From an uncultured Lachnospiraceae bacterium (lineage in GTDB: Bacteria > Bacillota > Clostridia > Lachnospirales > Lachnospiraceae): a stretch of 64,000 nt of DNA. Of the stretch, positions 58,201-63,953 are shown piece after piece. A model generated the notes under the pieces. The model saw nothing but the letters and a program-made list of their open reading frames with translations. It did no database searches and was not told the DNA's origin. The first letter of the stretch is position 1. Each line of letters starts with the position of its first letter. Location of the stretch: contig CAJUKV010000017.1 of the NCBI GenBank assembly GCA_910587305.1, positions 7,547 to 71,546 of the forward strand. Reading direction: 5' to 3'. The translations under genes were made by a program, and so were the position numbers.

Positions 58201-58404
58201 CCACTCTCCTGAATTCCGGTACCATGTGAGCGCCGATTCTGCCGCAAGATATGCTGTTTTTGCATTTTCCTCGTTCTTCCGCATTTCCGCAACCTTGATG
58301 AAATGCGAAGCAGTAGGTATTCCAATGGCTGCTAAAATACCCACTATGACCAATACCACAATAAGCTCTACTAATGTAAATCCTTTTTTACAAAATTTTC
58401 TCAT
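46294..58404 (-). CDS. Giant prepilin-type GLUG-repeat adhesin (4036 residues)
   Basis: One open frame of 12.1 kb. Residues 1-8 are a class III leader (MRKFCKKG) and FTLVELIVVLVIVGILAAIG follows, with Phe at +1 and Glu at +5, so PilD should process it and the pilus machine should use it as a pilin. Residues 30-650 are beta-rich. About 660-2400 hold more than 30 GLUG-type repeats of the form YVGGIVGYN followed by a C/xNxG turn. About 2590-3440 look like beta-sandwich (fibronectin-like) repeats. Two low-complexity stretches (about 3490-3615, TPDGDD units; 3720-3803, 14-residue PADDS-DKKTDT units) precede a 200-residue C-terminal domain. No LPxTG motif or surface-layer domain. GLUG repeats are known in surface adhesins and IgA proteases. 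Likely a fibre-tip or surface adhesin; role inferred. Confidence 0.92.
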   Translation of the reverse strand: MRKFCKKGFTLVELIVVLVIVGILAAIGIPTASHFIKVAEMRKNEENAKTAYLAAESALTWYRNSGEWETFCGKVKACGTPNTTFTDEELNKRIYALSINDGNQKDAAMELLDGGISDKDFFHAAITLEIDVETGQIYSAFYATRCQSLAYGGADADGVLNISAAGDNRSYDNRRGRLLGYYSVEDYVNVVELKPVRLKVTTINLVNSETLSLNWTSNSRHDNLDVKFLITFYNNEDGKALFSTEIDGEKINRSGSGTEQKTASQMIDLELTVPDGTAPGTETEKSIGTWRFPINYQSAGSSGGRFSLVLDGMMTAELMEVLEAKGDESAGPDPSVPASGTPKQQYSTSITRLGGEVSALKEPLNIYAEIQVEPTYKGTTGEFIEYQSSGKVKSNVENTLYAEGKINGDELEAKISRFRHLSNIRYYDKDKRADFMLTARNLDWTSAGIGMYGMGQGETGTGGGAGTGGETGEGEESNFKKLTWNSTVQENDVLDFPSIDLLSKEHTLQGGWLTSISNLKLGKDSMPDDKLIETLYSGKSEEEKEKQKTRYLGLFCEAEGTIKNLTLSNPTLTLAKVSSEPDGSGASGAALEDASKTALEAVENFDGLYGVGILSGRSQGTLEDISIKTTEKDRRILTVCLKDREVSTGAAVDDKPAGIGGLVGVLAGKKEDGTLVSLNQLDGTNPDPGSTVSTPSINNLTVEGAVTGILPAPAPLPAPNPAGGAETKTPEEHAGNYSYGVGGIFGYGLLEETTAGTPSADRAELKNCKNHASVNGNLFTGGICGYLKDSISAQTETVGSTTEVGSMSKCENDGLILCLVEHEDEDAQLEGRYFGGLVGFGHMAKIDDSASASGRAKNYSYDFGQKDTVLLGQYVGGIVGYGNGCQIAGCKTEKGGYVLGSDYVGGIAGGLSNDASKAITGSTTGSSGVAVTTNAGYVIGNRYVGGIVGKNDGENQTTVTNCINNGVAAGYECYIGGIVGYNGENGYLKDCASYISDYSGGLLKTIREQWKATTGDCSGGLAGYNDGGIEFTRDSEKITVKSVSSIVVGRNYVGGMIGFNDTKGTLKVDYTLIGGQIYAEGDGVGGCIGLNASTALLTQDLTIKPSSVTGNYYVGGCIGANVVDLVERKRPETGTEGGETQADPEGAPTDPVTAKNVTMDGFRTDNSLGSIKGKAFTGGVIGYQRTYTQKQLNTAAGIATGEDISLLDYLNATEKTEADEEGGETKKAKETLPATALPLLPKLDETLAGEKVSNIPTRVLPSDNKCILTIGNKNNSANSFAADNNNMPIYCDLYTGGIVGYCERYSELVVVNCKNSGRLSKHEAGNETDTGTGTGTGTEGGTGTGTGSAAGATGEGVSLKAYLGSDEVKADVRQIEEDIRVSIGGGILGANLDHQVIDHCENAGTLNGFIGLGGIVGFNAGGVFNCTLSDNFGNAGLNYIGGIVGLNVQADSAITGANQEGEGGKPENKRTYEDVVNKGNWNYTSGLIAACNTKEGVRVSGKSFVGGIAGYNLSGAELRANKNQAEVTAAGDYAGGVAGANLGNIYVSGSNGGKEYTIAGNNGQGIGGIVGWNRAYDRDESDEIDVVCGSIYVTVSDEEIKGIGKDEVFEVVAVDKNVTVRGKEKVGGIIGINEGIIDASYQEDSSDATAKSVETELVCKAELVRATQDYAGGIIGEARAGVAGSSFLTISRAVNRSEKVTADNGRAGGIVAVNNKGFILEECRNVGTVNSDHGYAGGIAAENYGYINKCGVGDKNEKDSEEIPNQITISSQGVDAIGAVCAVNYGTILSSGPVARLDKDSKPVVEVVLSGTMSETTGMVGGIAGKNAVSGNDAAEGKQNMAGKIIGKFVIDETKPETKDDYAVDYIAYMPTIDVKASALMVGGTVGLNESNGTLGATVENVTIQGLEFEEFKNYQYLGGIVGENQGGIGESKADALVANCLVDGEDIKQSGGSEAGNCYGGIAGRNSGRLEGSTIEGLSIDVMGVYTATSTSTAEEKEKYASHVGGIAGKNEKSGVITGCLIDSDKVNTINVKSGMAGGIAGYNKGSIELSGDAVTADLMESNGEKIGSVDDLITAAAAKNIKEDSDYVYWSNNTSIESQRYKEWNGKGVNEGRSLSLIVSDNGNLGGITAYNAPTGEVNYCATGNWFLNNKSGTIGVGTGGIIGMNESERNLTFLLNQAFVGRELQTADTNRFAGGIIGNQNNTTSSEWTIQSCVNYGTVYCRNTHYSGGILGQWTGSGGNIENCYNYGNLQTTFQAGWQGAAAGIVAQLYHAYEGNEYNIVGCGNFGNIYGQSGNSTANCANDSAGILGNVTAYGVGNAANGQKYTINVIDCVNGAGVKIYSASMASGIVGFFSCDDPSAGRITNSTANIILNIERCRNYAAELQGIQFVAGIFGDRYGELGSKNTTLKCCFSVNRVGSKYNHTSYPIISYATGNSNPGSLNNGISGKENYFLSENDVESFNVGGTINNSTRNNLEGANSGWVYSIKDKGTRYFIYLTDRSNEIKNLQLSGDTTVNGEVNVGGNRWPDWQLRNVGYVLFKIPAEPDYKNLGLIVGDPTELESNGKDIKFSRQFDEYVRKFCYEKAGMLIAPEKVTLTKTESSDGTGGGNPFTIEISAPAYAGDGGVSYKAVVYKKGMNGNDTKIISLPSFNSLTNTFTLSDEIIKEGGEIFVRVIASKSGMIDSEPVQSNTVTIGNVMPDPELRIELIENGNGYEYRLSLEKENQEKYATYDPKNELGLTAYVTRMDSNVPISFPVSGTGKIDLTQASLQQLIVQVKSTNDVKESAEVSVPVYLPAYTPEIAIRREDNSGKKIVPECTVTGTNLQDLRIQVAILGSGGNVTTPPVYRAELIGTWKDEAGTEHKDTVFQSADILTTTSGQATAVFANLPDYMATASNIRVRVWYAESGLGPVYTYSDKLGNGSAVVEATANVKTLKKVTETQPDGTQTEKYEWGYTYTPVLNESNKDTFEDYNWTSGELFTLLPAPVLMDNTDVLTPEINADTGHLQYTFRWDEGSKYTANSNYIVSLAGIVSDESTGEERRVSILTNQEVPDNNNPQPTGQNYYSITPDAENWSYSAVELTVTRKGDANNIGLTSTKTYQVKRRLPQPGQPKVTIINNDELDYEIEWDAIAPEWNGIIPETGCVFYEIYVQPYKEDDNLTLEDENPVIAKISVIDADGNPTAENGVYKTSVDLENIEITRDDGTVEKVSYAGKRVAIYIKALPGDNDNSYVRSIDGVIYNLDVPKRLGEPKIEWTKNWEHEVTPPDPDADNQEPIKETILIVDEFQDGGMTVNVKVTDDESIPPGDSAYLLKAYVFDFDSTDADEIAKAIEEAKAFIESGAEEEIEGLVSIYPPSEEEGNRNPIPVSMEVVGNDGRNYSHDLAGLSAEYAGKYILFYARISSGGGNISSPWVSSECWQLPYVKLPTPEVEVGSEDSDIKVTLIYNPDLTGDGTSSYGAERKADAEKEDEEKKETTGVTGGSLNGTNGNLSNTDKTPGEEDADNTLDGDKTPDGDDADNTLDGNKTPDGDDGNKTPDGDSTDKTPDGEGSDSADKSPDGEETDKTLGSGANNTDNSSDGDNTGKSPDGDDTDKSSGKDSADKTTGKEGTDSISGGDGTNKADKALDISAVKNSEVKAESLFSKAGKVDSGKAEFIIIPSNKGVRNSYLFSESEMEAYVKNPVLLAAATRIYHTADLKKLPGAGEPEDDDVEEKPDRTAPADDSTDKKTDTKVPADDSADKKTDTKAPADDSADKKTDTKVPADDSTEKKTDTKVPADDSTDKKSDTTASDDDSTDKKSDTTGSTDDSAGEFPEEDFEADGAELYGVQPLAEDPQEEDWTAKHITLSFNSVELADSYYIMLTEKVEGTDAADTGEKLHEFKIVETKSPDDGTVVSATVYEKDADDKWQIIQEIEKVDISADNPGECELPYFRDVKGDYEKQTGYMVPYEVNLTAKLRVEETQDETGGLKYTLILPDADSLTPKDGGNSIKDDNLRFTSLVQIYSDVQENEDMTTAPSYGSDAYVRSDPYEMTIEN
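46996..47247. repeat. 42-bp tandem repeat in the giant pilin gene
   Basis: Six in-frame 42-bp units, each coding for a 14-residue unit like VPADDSADKKTDTK; a seventh is partial. The units differ at few positions, so copy number could change by slippage without breaking the frame. Confidence 0.85.
47560..47930. repeat. Degenerate short repeats (TPDGDD units) in the giant pilin gene
   Basis: About 370 bp coding for imperfect 8-15 residue units such as DNTLDGDKTPDGDD and DKSPDGEETD. Acidic, flexible linker or stalk; also expected to vary in length. Confidence 0.75.
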
Positions 58405-58515
58405 TACCTTTACTTACCCCGTTATGGCTTTTTTTGCAAAATAATTTTCAACTATCTCCCCTTCGATCCGCAAGAAAATACCCGGATCCGGCCAAACCGT
58501 ATCTACGGCCCTCTG

Positions 58516-58564
58516 AATCAATGTCATTAAGTTTAGCGCCAAAACCAGCCGTTAACTTAATGCC
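58516..58564. repeat. Hairpin between pilT and the giant pilin gene
   Basis: CATTAAGTT and AACTTAATG pair around a 22-base loop; the left part matches the sequence at 8916-8952. It sits 121-160 bp before the giant gene start inside the 187-bp gap, where it might attenuate or stabilise the message. Confidence 0.45.
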
Positions 58565-58591
58565 CCTCTGAATTGTGACATAAATTACTGC

Positions 58592-59644
58592 CTAAAATTT
58601 ATTCTGTATAGAATCCGCATCCTGGGCAAATGTCACCGCCATCTGCCTTGTGATCTTGCCGTCCCGGACCAGCTGGACGATAGCGTCGTCCATGGTGATC
58701 ATTCCCATCCTGCGGTTGGTCTGCATAATATTCGCAATCTGATGGGATTTTCCTTCTCTGATCAGATTCCGTATCGCCGTATTGGCATGTAAAACCTCAA
58801 AAGCTGCGGCGCGTCCGCCGCCGTCCAGCCTTGGAATCAGCTGCTGGGAAACAATCGCTTCCAGTACGTTGGAAAGCTGTACCCGAATCTGCTGCTGCTG
58901 GTGAGGCGGAAAAACATCAATTACCCTGTCTACCGTACTGGCCGCCCCGATTGTATGTAACGTAGAAAGTACCAGATGCCCTGTCTCCGCCGCCGTAATG
59001 GCAACACTGATGGTCTCATAATCACGCATCTCCCCCACCAGAATCACATCCGGATCCTCCCGGAGGGCAGCACGGAGGGCGTTGGCATAGCTTACCGTAT
59101 CGATTCCAATTTCCCTCTGATTGACCATAGACATCCTATGAGGATGAATGTACTCGATAGGGTCCTCCAAAGTGATAATATGAGCGTCCCTGTTCCGGTT
59201 TACCTTATCGATAATTGCCGCTAACGTAGTTGATTTACCACTTCCCGTAGGGCCCGTTACCAGTATCAGCCCCCGTTTTTTCTGATACAAATCAATGACG
59301 GAGGCCGGTACGCCAAGCTCCTCCGCAGAAGGCACCGTCGTTGCCACCAGTCGGAATGCAAGCGCTATGGCTCCCCGCTGCCGGAAGGCATTTACCCTGT
59401 ACCTCCCTTTTCCCGGAATCGCAAACGCCAGATCATACTCCCCAAGCTCCGCTAATTTATCCATCTGCTCACTGCTCATCACATGCTTTGCAGCCTCCAT
59501 GGTATCTTCCGCCGTGAGCTCCGGATACCCCATGGGAATCAGGCCCCCATTTAACCTCATTTTGGGCGGAAGCCCCACCGTAAGATGTACATCGCTCGCT
59601 CCCTTTTCACCGGCATTTAATAAAATATCTTCTATCTGTACCAT
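58592..59644 (-). CDS. pilT: Type IV pilus retraction ATPase PilT
   Basis: Start at ATG 59642-59644 (MVQIEDILLNAGEKGASDVH), site GGAGG; 350 residues, the usual PilT length. Walker A is GPTGSGKSTTLA near 129, Asp box ITLEDPIEYIH, Walker B DVILVGEMRD and His box STLHTIG. The PilT-specific AIRNLIREGK and TMDDAIVQLVRDGKIT appear near the C-terminus. It disassembles pili, giving twitching motility or pulling bound surfaces toward the cell. First gene of the pilus operon. Confidence 0.97.
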   Translation of the reverse strand: MVQIEDILLNAGEKGASDVHLTVGLPPKMRLNGGLIPMGYPELTAEDTMEAAKHVMSSEQMDKLAELGEYDLAFAIPGKGRYRVNAFRQRGAIALAFRLVATTVPSAEELGVPASVIDLYQKKRGLILVTGPTGSGKSTTLAAIIDKVNRNRDAHIITLEDPIEYIHPHRMSMVNQREIGIDTVSYANALRAALREDPDVILVGEMRDYETISVAITAAETGHLVLSTLHTIGAASTVDRVIDVFPPHQQQQIRVQLSNVLEAIVSQQLIPRLDGGGRAAAFEVLHANTAIRNLIREGKSHQIANIMQTNRRMGMITMDDAIVQLVRDGKITRQMAVTFAQDADSIQNKF

Positions 59645-59693
59645 ATTAATCCTCCATTCTTGCCATCCCGCCTCAAATTGGGGCCGGCACATA

Positions 59694-59721
59694 AATATAT
59701 TGTGTGAAAAACTTTCAGCAA
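59694..59721 (-). promoter_or_regulatory. Candidate promoter of the pilus operon
   Basis: On the minus strand TTGCTG, 16 bases, TATATT, about 50 bases before the pilT start codon. The rest of the 705-bp gap to 60349 contains R2 copy D and nothing else I can identify. Confidence 0.4.
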
Positions 59722-59872
59722 TTCGTTTCTGTTTTCCTGCCAACCGTCATATACTATGGGCGAAACCTCACACCTGTTTCCCCAAACACAAAAACTGCCC
59801 AATACCTGAAGCAGAACCTACAATCATAGGATGTATCAGATACCGAACAGCTCTCATACTAAACAACAAACA

Positions 59873-59967
59873 GGGATGCTGCAAAACACAACAATTCTAC
59901 AATATGTATCCACCTCTTTGGGTATGGGCGCTATATATTGTATGAATCTGCTATTTTGCAACAGCTC
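59873..59967. repeat. Dispersed palindromic repeat R2, copy D
   Basis: GGGATGCTGCAAAA faces TTTTGCAACAGCTCC; inside, CTACAATATGTATCC faces GCTATATATTGTA. Reverse orientation relative to A and B, about 230 bp upstream of pilT. Confidence 0.75.
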
Positions 59968-60349
59968 CTTATTCTAAATCAAAACATAATCCTTACACTA
60001 ATAAGGCATTCATTCTTTTGGTTTTTCTATATGGATTCCAACCCTTCTATCATTAAAGATGAACTATATAAAAAGAGTGCCCTATTTTACTTCACAAGTC
60101 CGAATATGTACGCTACCTGCAAACTAAAAAAATTCCTAAGCTGTGATTCATTCTATACTTGGCTCTGCTACATTTATCAAATATCACTATTAGTAAATAG
60201 TATACGATAAATCATTTGCAAAAAAGAGTCTTCTATCATGAATCGCCCTCAAATTGCATTCAATCGACATGAGCACTTTTTCACGCGCCGGCATTGCCAA
60301 CATTTGGCCGATTACATACCGGCATCAGACAACAAAATTATCAAAACAT

Positions 60350-61108
60350 TTATTTGAGTTCTTCTTTCTTAAACCTATACAGACTTGCGGTAATCCCCAG
60401 TAAACCCATCATCAGAATAATCAAGGATGAAATCTCTTTGGAACAGCCCGGACCGGATAAGCGTCCCATTACAAGAAGATAGGAAGCCGACCACGGGTAA
60501 AATCCTGCTATCGGAGAATTTGACAAAACAACATTGATTAAGCTGACTGCAGCAATGGCTAACAATGGCGCAACAAATCCTTTCCCTCTTATTGTGAGGT
60601 ACATAAAAGGAGTCTGGGTAAAACATAATAGTAACCCTCCCAAAAGCATTTTTATAAAGAAGAAGAGAAAAGATGGAATGGTAAGCTGTGTTACCGGAAT
60701 AAAGCAATTACACAAAAGAGCTAATATTAAAATTTCCAACCACGAAACCAACATAAACATGAAAGCCATTATTGCGAAGAAAAGTAATTTGCCACAAAGG
60801 AATGCTGTCTGTGAAACCGGAATAACAAAAATATTTTTCAGTGTCCCGTCCGTATATTCCCGGCTAATTATCCATGCGCCTAAAACTGTTAATACCATAG
60901 GCGCAAATAGCAACATCAGAAACATGATGGCACTGTCATAAAGAGAAAATACGCTTATAACATTATCAGAATCGGAAAGATAACCCTCAACAGCTTTAAC
61001 ATAAACAAACAAAGGAACAATTAGTGTGCCTAATAATCCAATCAAGAGAATTTTTGAACGTTTCAGTTTTATACATTCGCATTTGAGAAGTTTAAGCAAT
61101 TCCCTCAC
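60350..61108 (-). CDS. ABC-2 permease, BcrB-like
   Basis: 252 residues and six membrane helices. The N-terminal CECIKLKRSKILLIGLLGTL and ISREYTDGTLKNIFVIPVSQ are typical of permeases for bacitracin or lantibiotic resistance exporters. The start overlaps the ATPase gene by 17 bases. Works with that ATPase; the upstream two-component system probably induces both. Confidence 0.88.
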   Translation of the reverse strand: MRELLKLLKCECIKLKRSKILLIGLLGTLIVPLFVYVKAVEGYLSDSDNVISVFSLYDSAIMFLMLLFAPMVLTVLGAWIISREYTDGTLKNIFVIPVSQTAFLCGKLLFFAIMAFMFMLVSWLEILILALLCNCFIPVTQLTIPSFLFFFIKMLLGGLLLCFTQTPFMYLTIRGKGFVAPLLAIAAVSLINVVLSNSPIAGFYPWSASYLLVMGRLSGPGCSKEISSLIILMMGLLGITASLYRFKKEELK

Positions 61109-62012
61109 CTCCGGTTATTCGTTTGAAATGTTCTTCAAGACTATTTTCGCAAGTATGCACTTCGGAAATTTCCAAGCCACTTTCAATAAAAACGCCGACT
61201 ATTTTTGTTATAGATAAAGTAAGATTATACACCCGAATGTTGTGGTCGTCTTGTACCCTAAATTGCTTTTCGTGAAAAACCTGTTCCAGAATCCTTGCTG
61301 CCTGTGCCGTATCGGATATAGTAAAGTGAATATATTTACCACTTTTTTCTTCCAGTTCGGCAAGGCTTTCTTCTTCCAGCAGTATGCCTTTGTCTATAAT
61401 ACCAATATCATCGGCAAGCAATGAAACCTCGGATAATATATGACTGGAAATAAGAATTGTTTTCTTCCCTTTATCACATAGTTTTCGTAACAATACGCGA
61501 ACCTCTGCAATGCCAATAGGGTCAAGCCCGTTAATAGGCTCGTCAAGGATTAAAAGCTCCGGGTCATGCATGATTGCAAGGGCAATCGCCAACCGCTGTT
61601 TCATGCCAAGGGAATATTCCGAAAACAGTTTCCTGTCTTTATAGGGCAAGCCTACTAAATCCAAAGCGTCTTTCACTGCGTGGCGGTTTGGTACCCCCCG
61701 CAATGCAGCAAAAATATCCAAATTTTCCGTAGCGGTCAAGTTTGGATAAAAACCGGGTGCTTCAATCAGACTGCCGATACGAGGAAGCAATTTCTTTTCG
61801 TTTCCATGTATAGGTGTTCCCCATATTTTGATTTCGCCGGAAGTGGGACGGGTCAGACCAAGAAGCATTTTCATTGTCGTAGTCTTTCCGGCACCGTTTC
61901 TTCCAAGCAGACCATAAATTTTTCCTTTCGTTACATGGATATTGAGGTCTGCGACGCTCTTTACGGTGCCATACTGCTTTGTAAGATTTACTGTTTCAAT
62001 GATGTAATCCAT
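61092..62012 (-). CDS. ABC transporter ATPase, BcrA-like
   Basis: Start at ATG 62010-62012 (MDYIIETVNLTKQYG), six bases after AGGAGG; 306 residues. Walker A is GRNGAGKTTTMKMLLGL, Q-loop RIGSLIEAPGFYPNLTATEN, signature YSLGMKQRLAIALAI, Walker B LLILDEPINGLDP, and switch His in ILISSHILSEVS. The C-terminal 90-residue extension and EAPGFYPNLTA phrase are typical of the bacitracin/lantibiotic-immunity group. Expected to remove a peptide antibiotic from the membrane. Confidence 0.93.
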   Translation of the reverse strand: MDYIIETVNLTKQYGTVKSVADLNIHVTKGKIYGLLGRNGAGKTTTMKMLLGLTRPTSGEIKIWGTPIHGNEKKLLPRIGSLIEAPGFYPNLTATENLDIFAALRGVPNRHAVKDALDLVGLPYKDRKLFSEYSLGMKQRLAIALAIMHDPELLILDEPINGLDPIGIAEVRVLLRKLCDKGKKTILISSHILSEVSLLADDIGIIDKGILLEEESLAELEEKSGKYIHFTISDTAQAARILEQVFHEKQFRVQDDHNIRVYNLTLSITKIVGVFIESGLEISEVHTCENSLEEHFKRITGGEGIA

Positions 62013-62046
62013 ATCCAACCTCCTGTTCTGTAAGGTATTTTATCAC

Positions 62047-62090
62047 ACCAATCTTGCATTAACCTTGCCGGAACCTTGCATTAACCTTGC
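62047..62090 (-). promoter_or_regulatory. Four tandem 11-bp operator-like repeats with promoter
   Basis: On the minus strand the units are GCAAGGTTAAT, GCAAGGTTCCG, GCAAGGTTAAT and GCAAGATTGGT, head to tail with an exact 11-bp period. GATAAAAT follows at -10 distance, then the AGGAGG site of the ATPase gene. OmpR-type regulators bind such direct repeats at about one helical turn; the regulator encoded just upstream is the natural candidate. Confidence 0.75.
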
Positions 62091-62158
62091 AATTTAGGAC
62101 AGCCATTTCCCAAAAGCTTATTATAAGTAAGGCTTTTGCCGGCAAAAATGGAAAAGCC

Positions 62159-63076
62159 CTAACTAACAAGAGGAAAAAGCAATGTAAAGGTTGTTCCGCT
62201 TCCCTGTGTACTTTTTGCTGATATTGTGCCATTCATCTTTTCCACAAGCTGATGAACAATAGACAAACCAAGACCGCTTCCTTTGTCAGACCGCCCTTTG
62301 TCACATTTATAGAGTCGTTCAAAAATATGCTTTAAATCTTCTTTTTCCATCCCTATGCCATTGTCTGCTATAACAATTTCCATATGATTATTCTTCTTTG
62401 ACATGGCTATCTCTATTTTTTCAGCGTGGCTATGAGCAACTACATTCTGAATGAGATTATTTATTATCCGCATATATCCGTCCGTATCAAGGCATACCCG
62501 AAAGGGCTGTTCGGGAATATCAACACGATACTCTATCTGCTTATCTTCAAATATCGGTATCCAGTCAATCAGTATATCCCGTGTCAGTTCAGCGGCTTCT
62601 ACTGTCTGTAATTCTATTGCAAATTCATTAGAGTTTAGCTTGAACCAATCGAAAAGTACATCTATATATTCTTTTAGGTCGTGCGCTTTCCGATGGGCGG
62701 TTTCTATATAGTCTTCCCGGTCTTTCCCACTGACAATCCCCTTATGGACAGCGTCCAGATACCCTATCAGTGTTGTAAGCGGTGTTCGTACATCATGCGA
62801 AAGGCTTGTCATAAGCTGTCTGTTTGTTTCTTCTGTCTGGTGGAATATAGAAAGTCTGTTTTCATAAGACACGACAATATCATTGATTTCATAAACAAGC
62901 GGCGCGACCAGTTCATTTGTTGCAGATAAAATACGGCGATTTCCATTTCCGTTTTTTACATCAGTAAGTGCTTCTGTCATTTCAGAAATTTGTTTTTTTA
63001 CGCGTCTGATAATAAAACAACAATTGAGAATAGAAATAGCCGCAACCCCTATTGCTGCAACAACAACTAATTTCAT
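62159..63076 (-). CDS. Sensor histidine kinase
   Basis: 305 residues with a single N-terminal membrane helix (VVVAAIGVAAISILNCCFII) and no sizeable extracellular domain. HAMP-like region to about 85, H-box SLSHDVRTPLTTLIGYLD, N-box IINNLIQNVVAHS, and G-boxes IADNGIGME and DKGSGLGLSIV. Lack of a sensor domain suggests sensing in or at the membrane, or through the exporter. Lies 6 bp downstream of its regulator gene. Confidence 0.94.
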   Translation of the reverse strand: MKLVVVAAIGVAAISILNCCFIIRRVKKQISEMTEALTDVKNGNGNRRILSATNELVAPLVYEINDIVVSYENRLSIFHQTEETNRQLMTSLSHDVRTPLTTLIGYLDAVHKGIVSGKDREDYIETAHRKAHDLKEYIDVLFDWFKLNSNEFAIELQTVEAAELTRDILIDWIPIFEDKQIEYRVDIPEQPFRVCLDTDGYMRIINNLIQNVVAHSHAEKIEIAMSKKNNHMEIVIADNGIGMEKEDLKHIFERLYKCDKGRSDKGSGLGLSIVHQLVEKMNGTISAKSTQGSGTTFTLLFPLVS

Positions 63077-63082
63077 ATCAAT

Positions 63083-63775
63083 TCACACCTCCTTATTAAA
63101 GCGGTAGCCAATCCCCTTTATTGTTTGGATATATTTGGGGCTTCCGGGATTTTCCTCTATCTTTTTTCGTAATCGGCTAATAATTGCCATAATGTTGCTG
63201 TCATCATAGAAATATTCTTCGCCCCAAACTTCCTCATAAATCCGTTGCTTTGTCAGAATTTTTCCCTGATTTTTTGCGCAGAACAAAAGCAAATCAAACT
63301 CCTTTGGGGGTAGTTCAAATGTCCCACTGATTGTAGTAATAGAACGGTTCTCAATGTCAATTTTCAAACCATCAAAATCAAGCTGCTGCGGTGTTCCGTT
63401 CTGCCCGTTAAAACGGGTATAACGGCGTATCAGTGATATAATGCGGGCTATCAATTCGTCCATGTCAAAAGGCTTTGTCAAATAATCATCCGCCCCCGCA
63501 CGAAGTCCGCGTACTTTGGAAGCACTGTCATTTTTAGATGTGAACATCAAAACAGGCAGACTATTTTCCTTTCTAATTTGTTCTAATGTTTCAAAGCCAT
63601 CGGAACCGGGCATCATTACGTCCAGTATGACAAGCTGGTATTCCTTTTCTTTTAATTTCATCAAGCCGGATTTCCCGGAATGGCAACAGTCAGCCTCTAT
63701 ATGTTCCTGTAAAATACTTTGCTTGATTAGTGCGCAAAGCTCTTTATCATCATCAATAATTAACACTTTATTCAT
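63083..63775 (-). CDS. OmpR-family response regulator
   Basis: Start at ATG 63773-63775 (MNKVLIIDDDKELCALIKQS), site GAGGG; 230 residues. Receiver with acidic DDD near residue 10, phosphoacceptor Asp in LVILDVMMPG, Thr in LMFTSK and Lys in YLTKPFDMDEL. The winged helix follows (RSITTISGTFELPPKEFDLL, YIQTIKGIGYRF). Presumed activator of the adjacent BcrAB-like exporter through the 11-bp repeats. Confidence 0.95.
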   Translation of the reverse strand: MNKVLIIDDDKELCALIKQSILQEHIEADCCHSGKSGLMKLKEKEYQLVILDVMMPGSDGFETLEQIRKENSLPVLMFTSKNDSASKVRGLRAGADDYLTKPFDMDELIARIISLIRRYTRFNGQNGTPQQLDFDGLKIDIENRSITTISGTFELPPKEFDLLLFCAKNQGKILTKQRIYEEVWGEEYFYDDSNIMAIISRLRKKIEENPGSPKYIQTIKGIGYRFNKEV

Positions 63776-63920
63776 GTTTTCCCTCATTTCTGCACTGCCT
63801 TTTGCCACGCAACCGAAACGGCAAGGCGCATAAAGAATATGCGCTCGTTGAGCGCAAGAAAAAACGGTACGGCCCTTGTAATCGGGGCTATACCGCCTAA
63901 TCTGAATTACTTCCCTCTAA

Positions 63921-63948
63921 CCGTAAACATTTATGTTTGCGGGTTTTT
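63921..63948 (+). terminator. Hairpin with T-run between the regulator and the tRNA
   Basis: ACCGTAAACAT and ATGTTTGCGGGT pair with a TT loop and T6 follows on the plus strand. No plus-strand gene precedes it here, so it may be a leftover of a mobile segment, or a structure in the long leader of the tRNA-side transcript. Confidence 0.35.
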
Positions 63949-63953
63949 TCAAG

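Noticed and set aside
46579..58444. Many plus-strand open frames of 60-200 codons opposite the giant pilin gene
   Set aside because: They mirror the repeat-rich minus-strand gene, have low-complexity translations and lack ribosome sites.
59938..60210. A 90-codon plus-strand frame upstream of pilT
   Set aside because: It begins inside repeat R2 and has no ribosome site or recognisable protein character.
63516..63833. A 105-codon plus-strand frame opposite the response regulator
   Set aside because: Shadow of the regulator gene.
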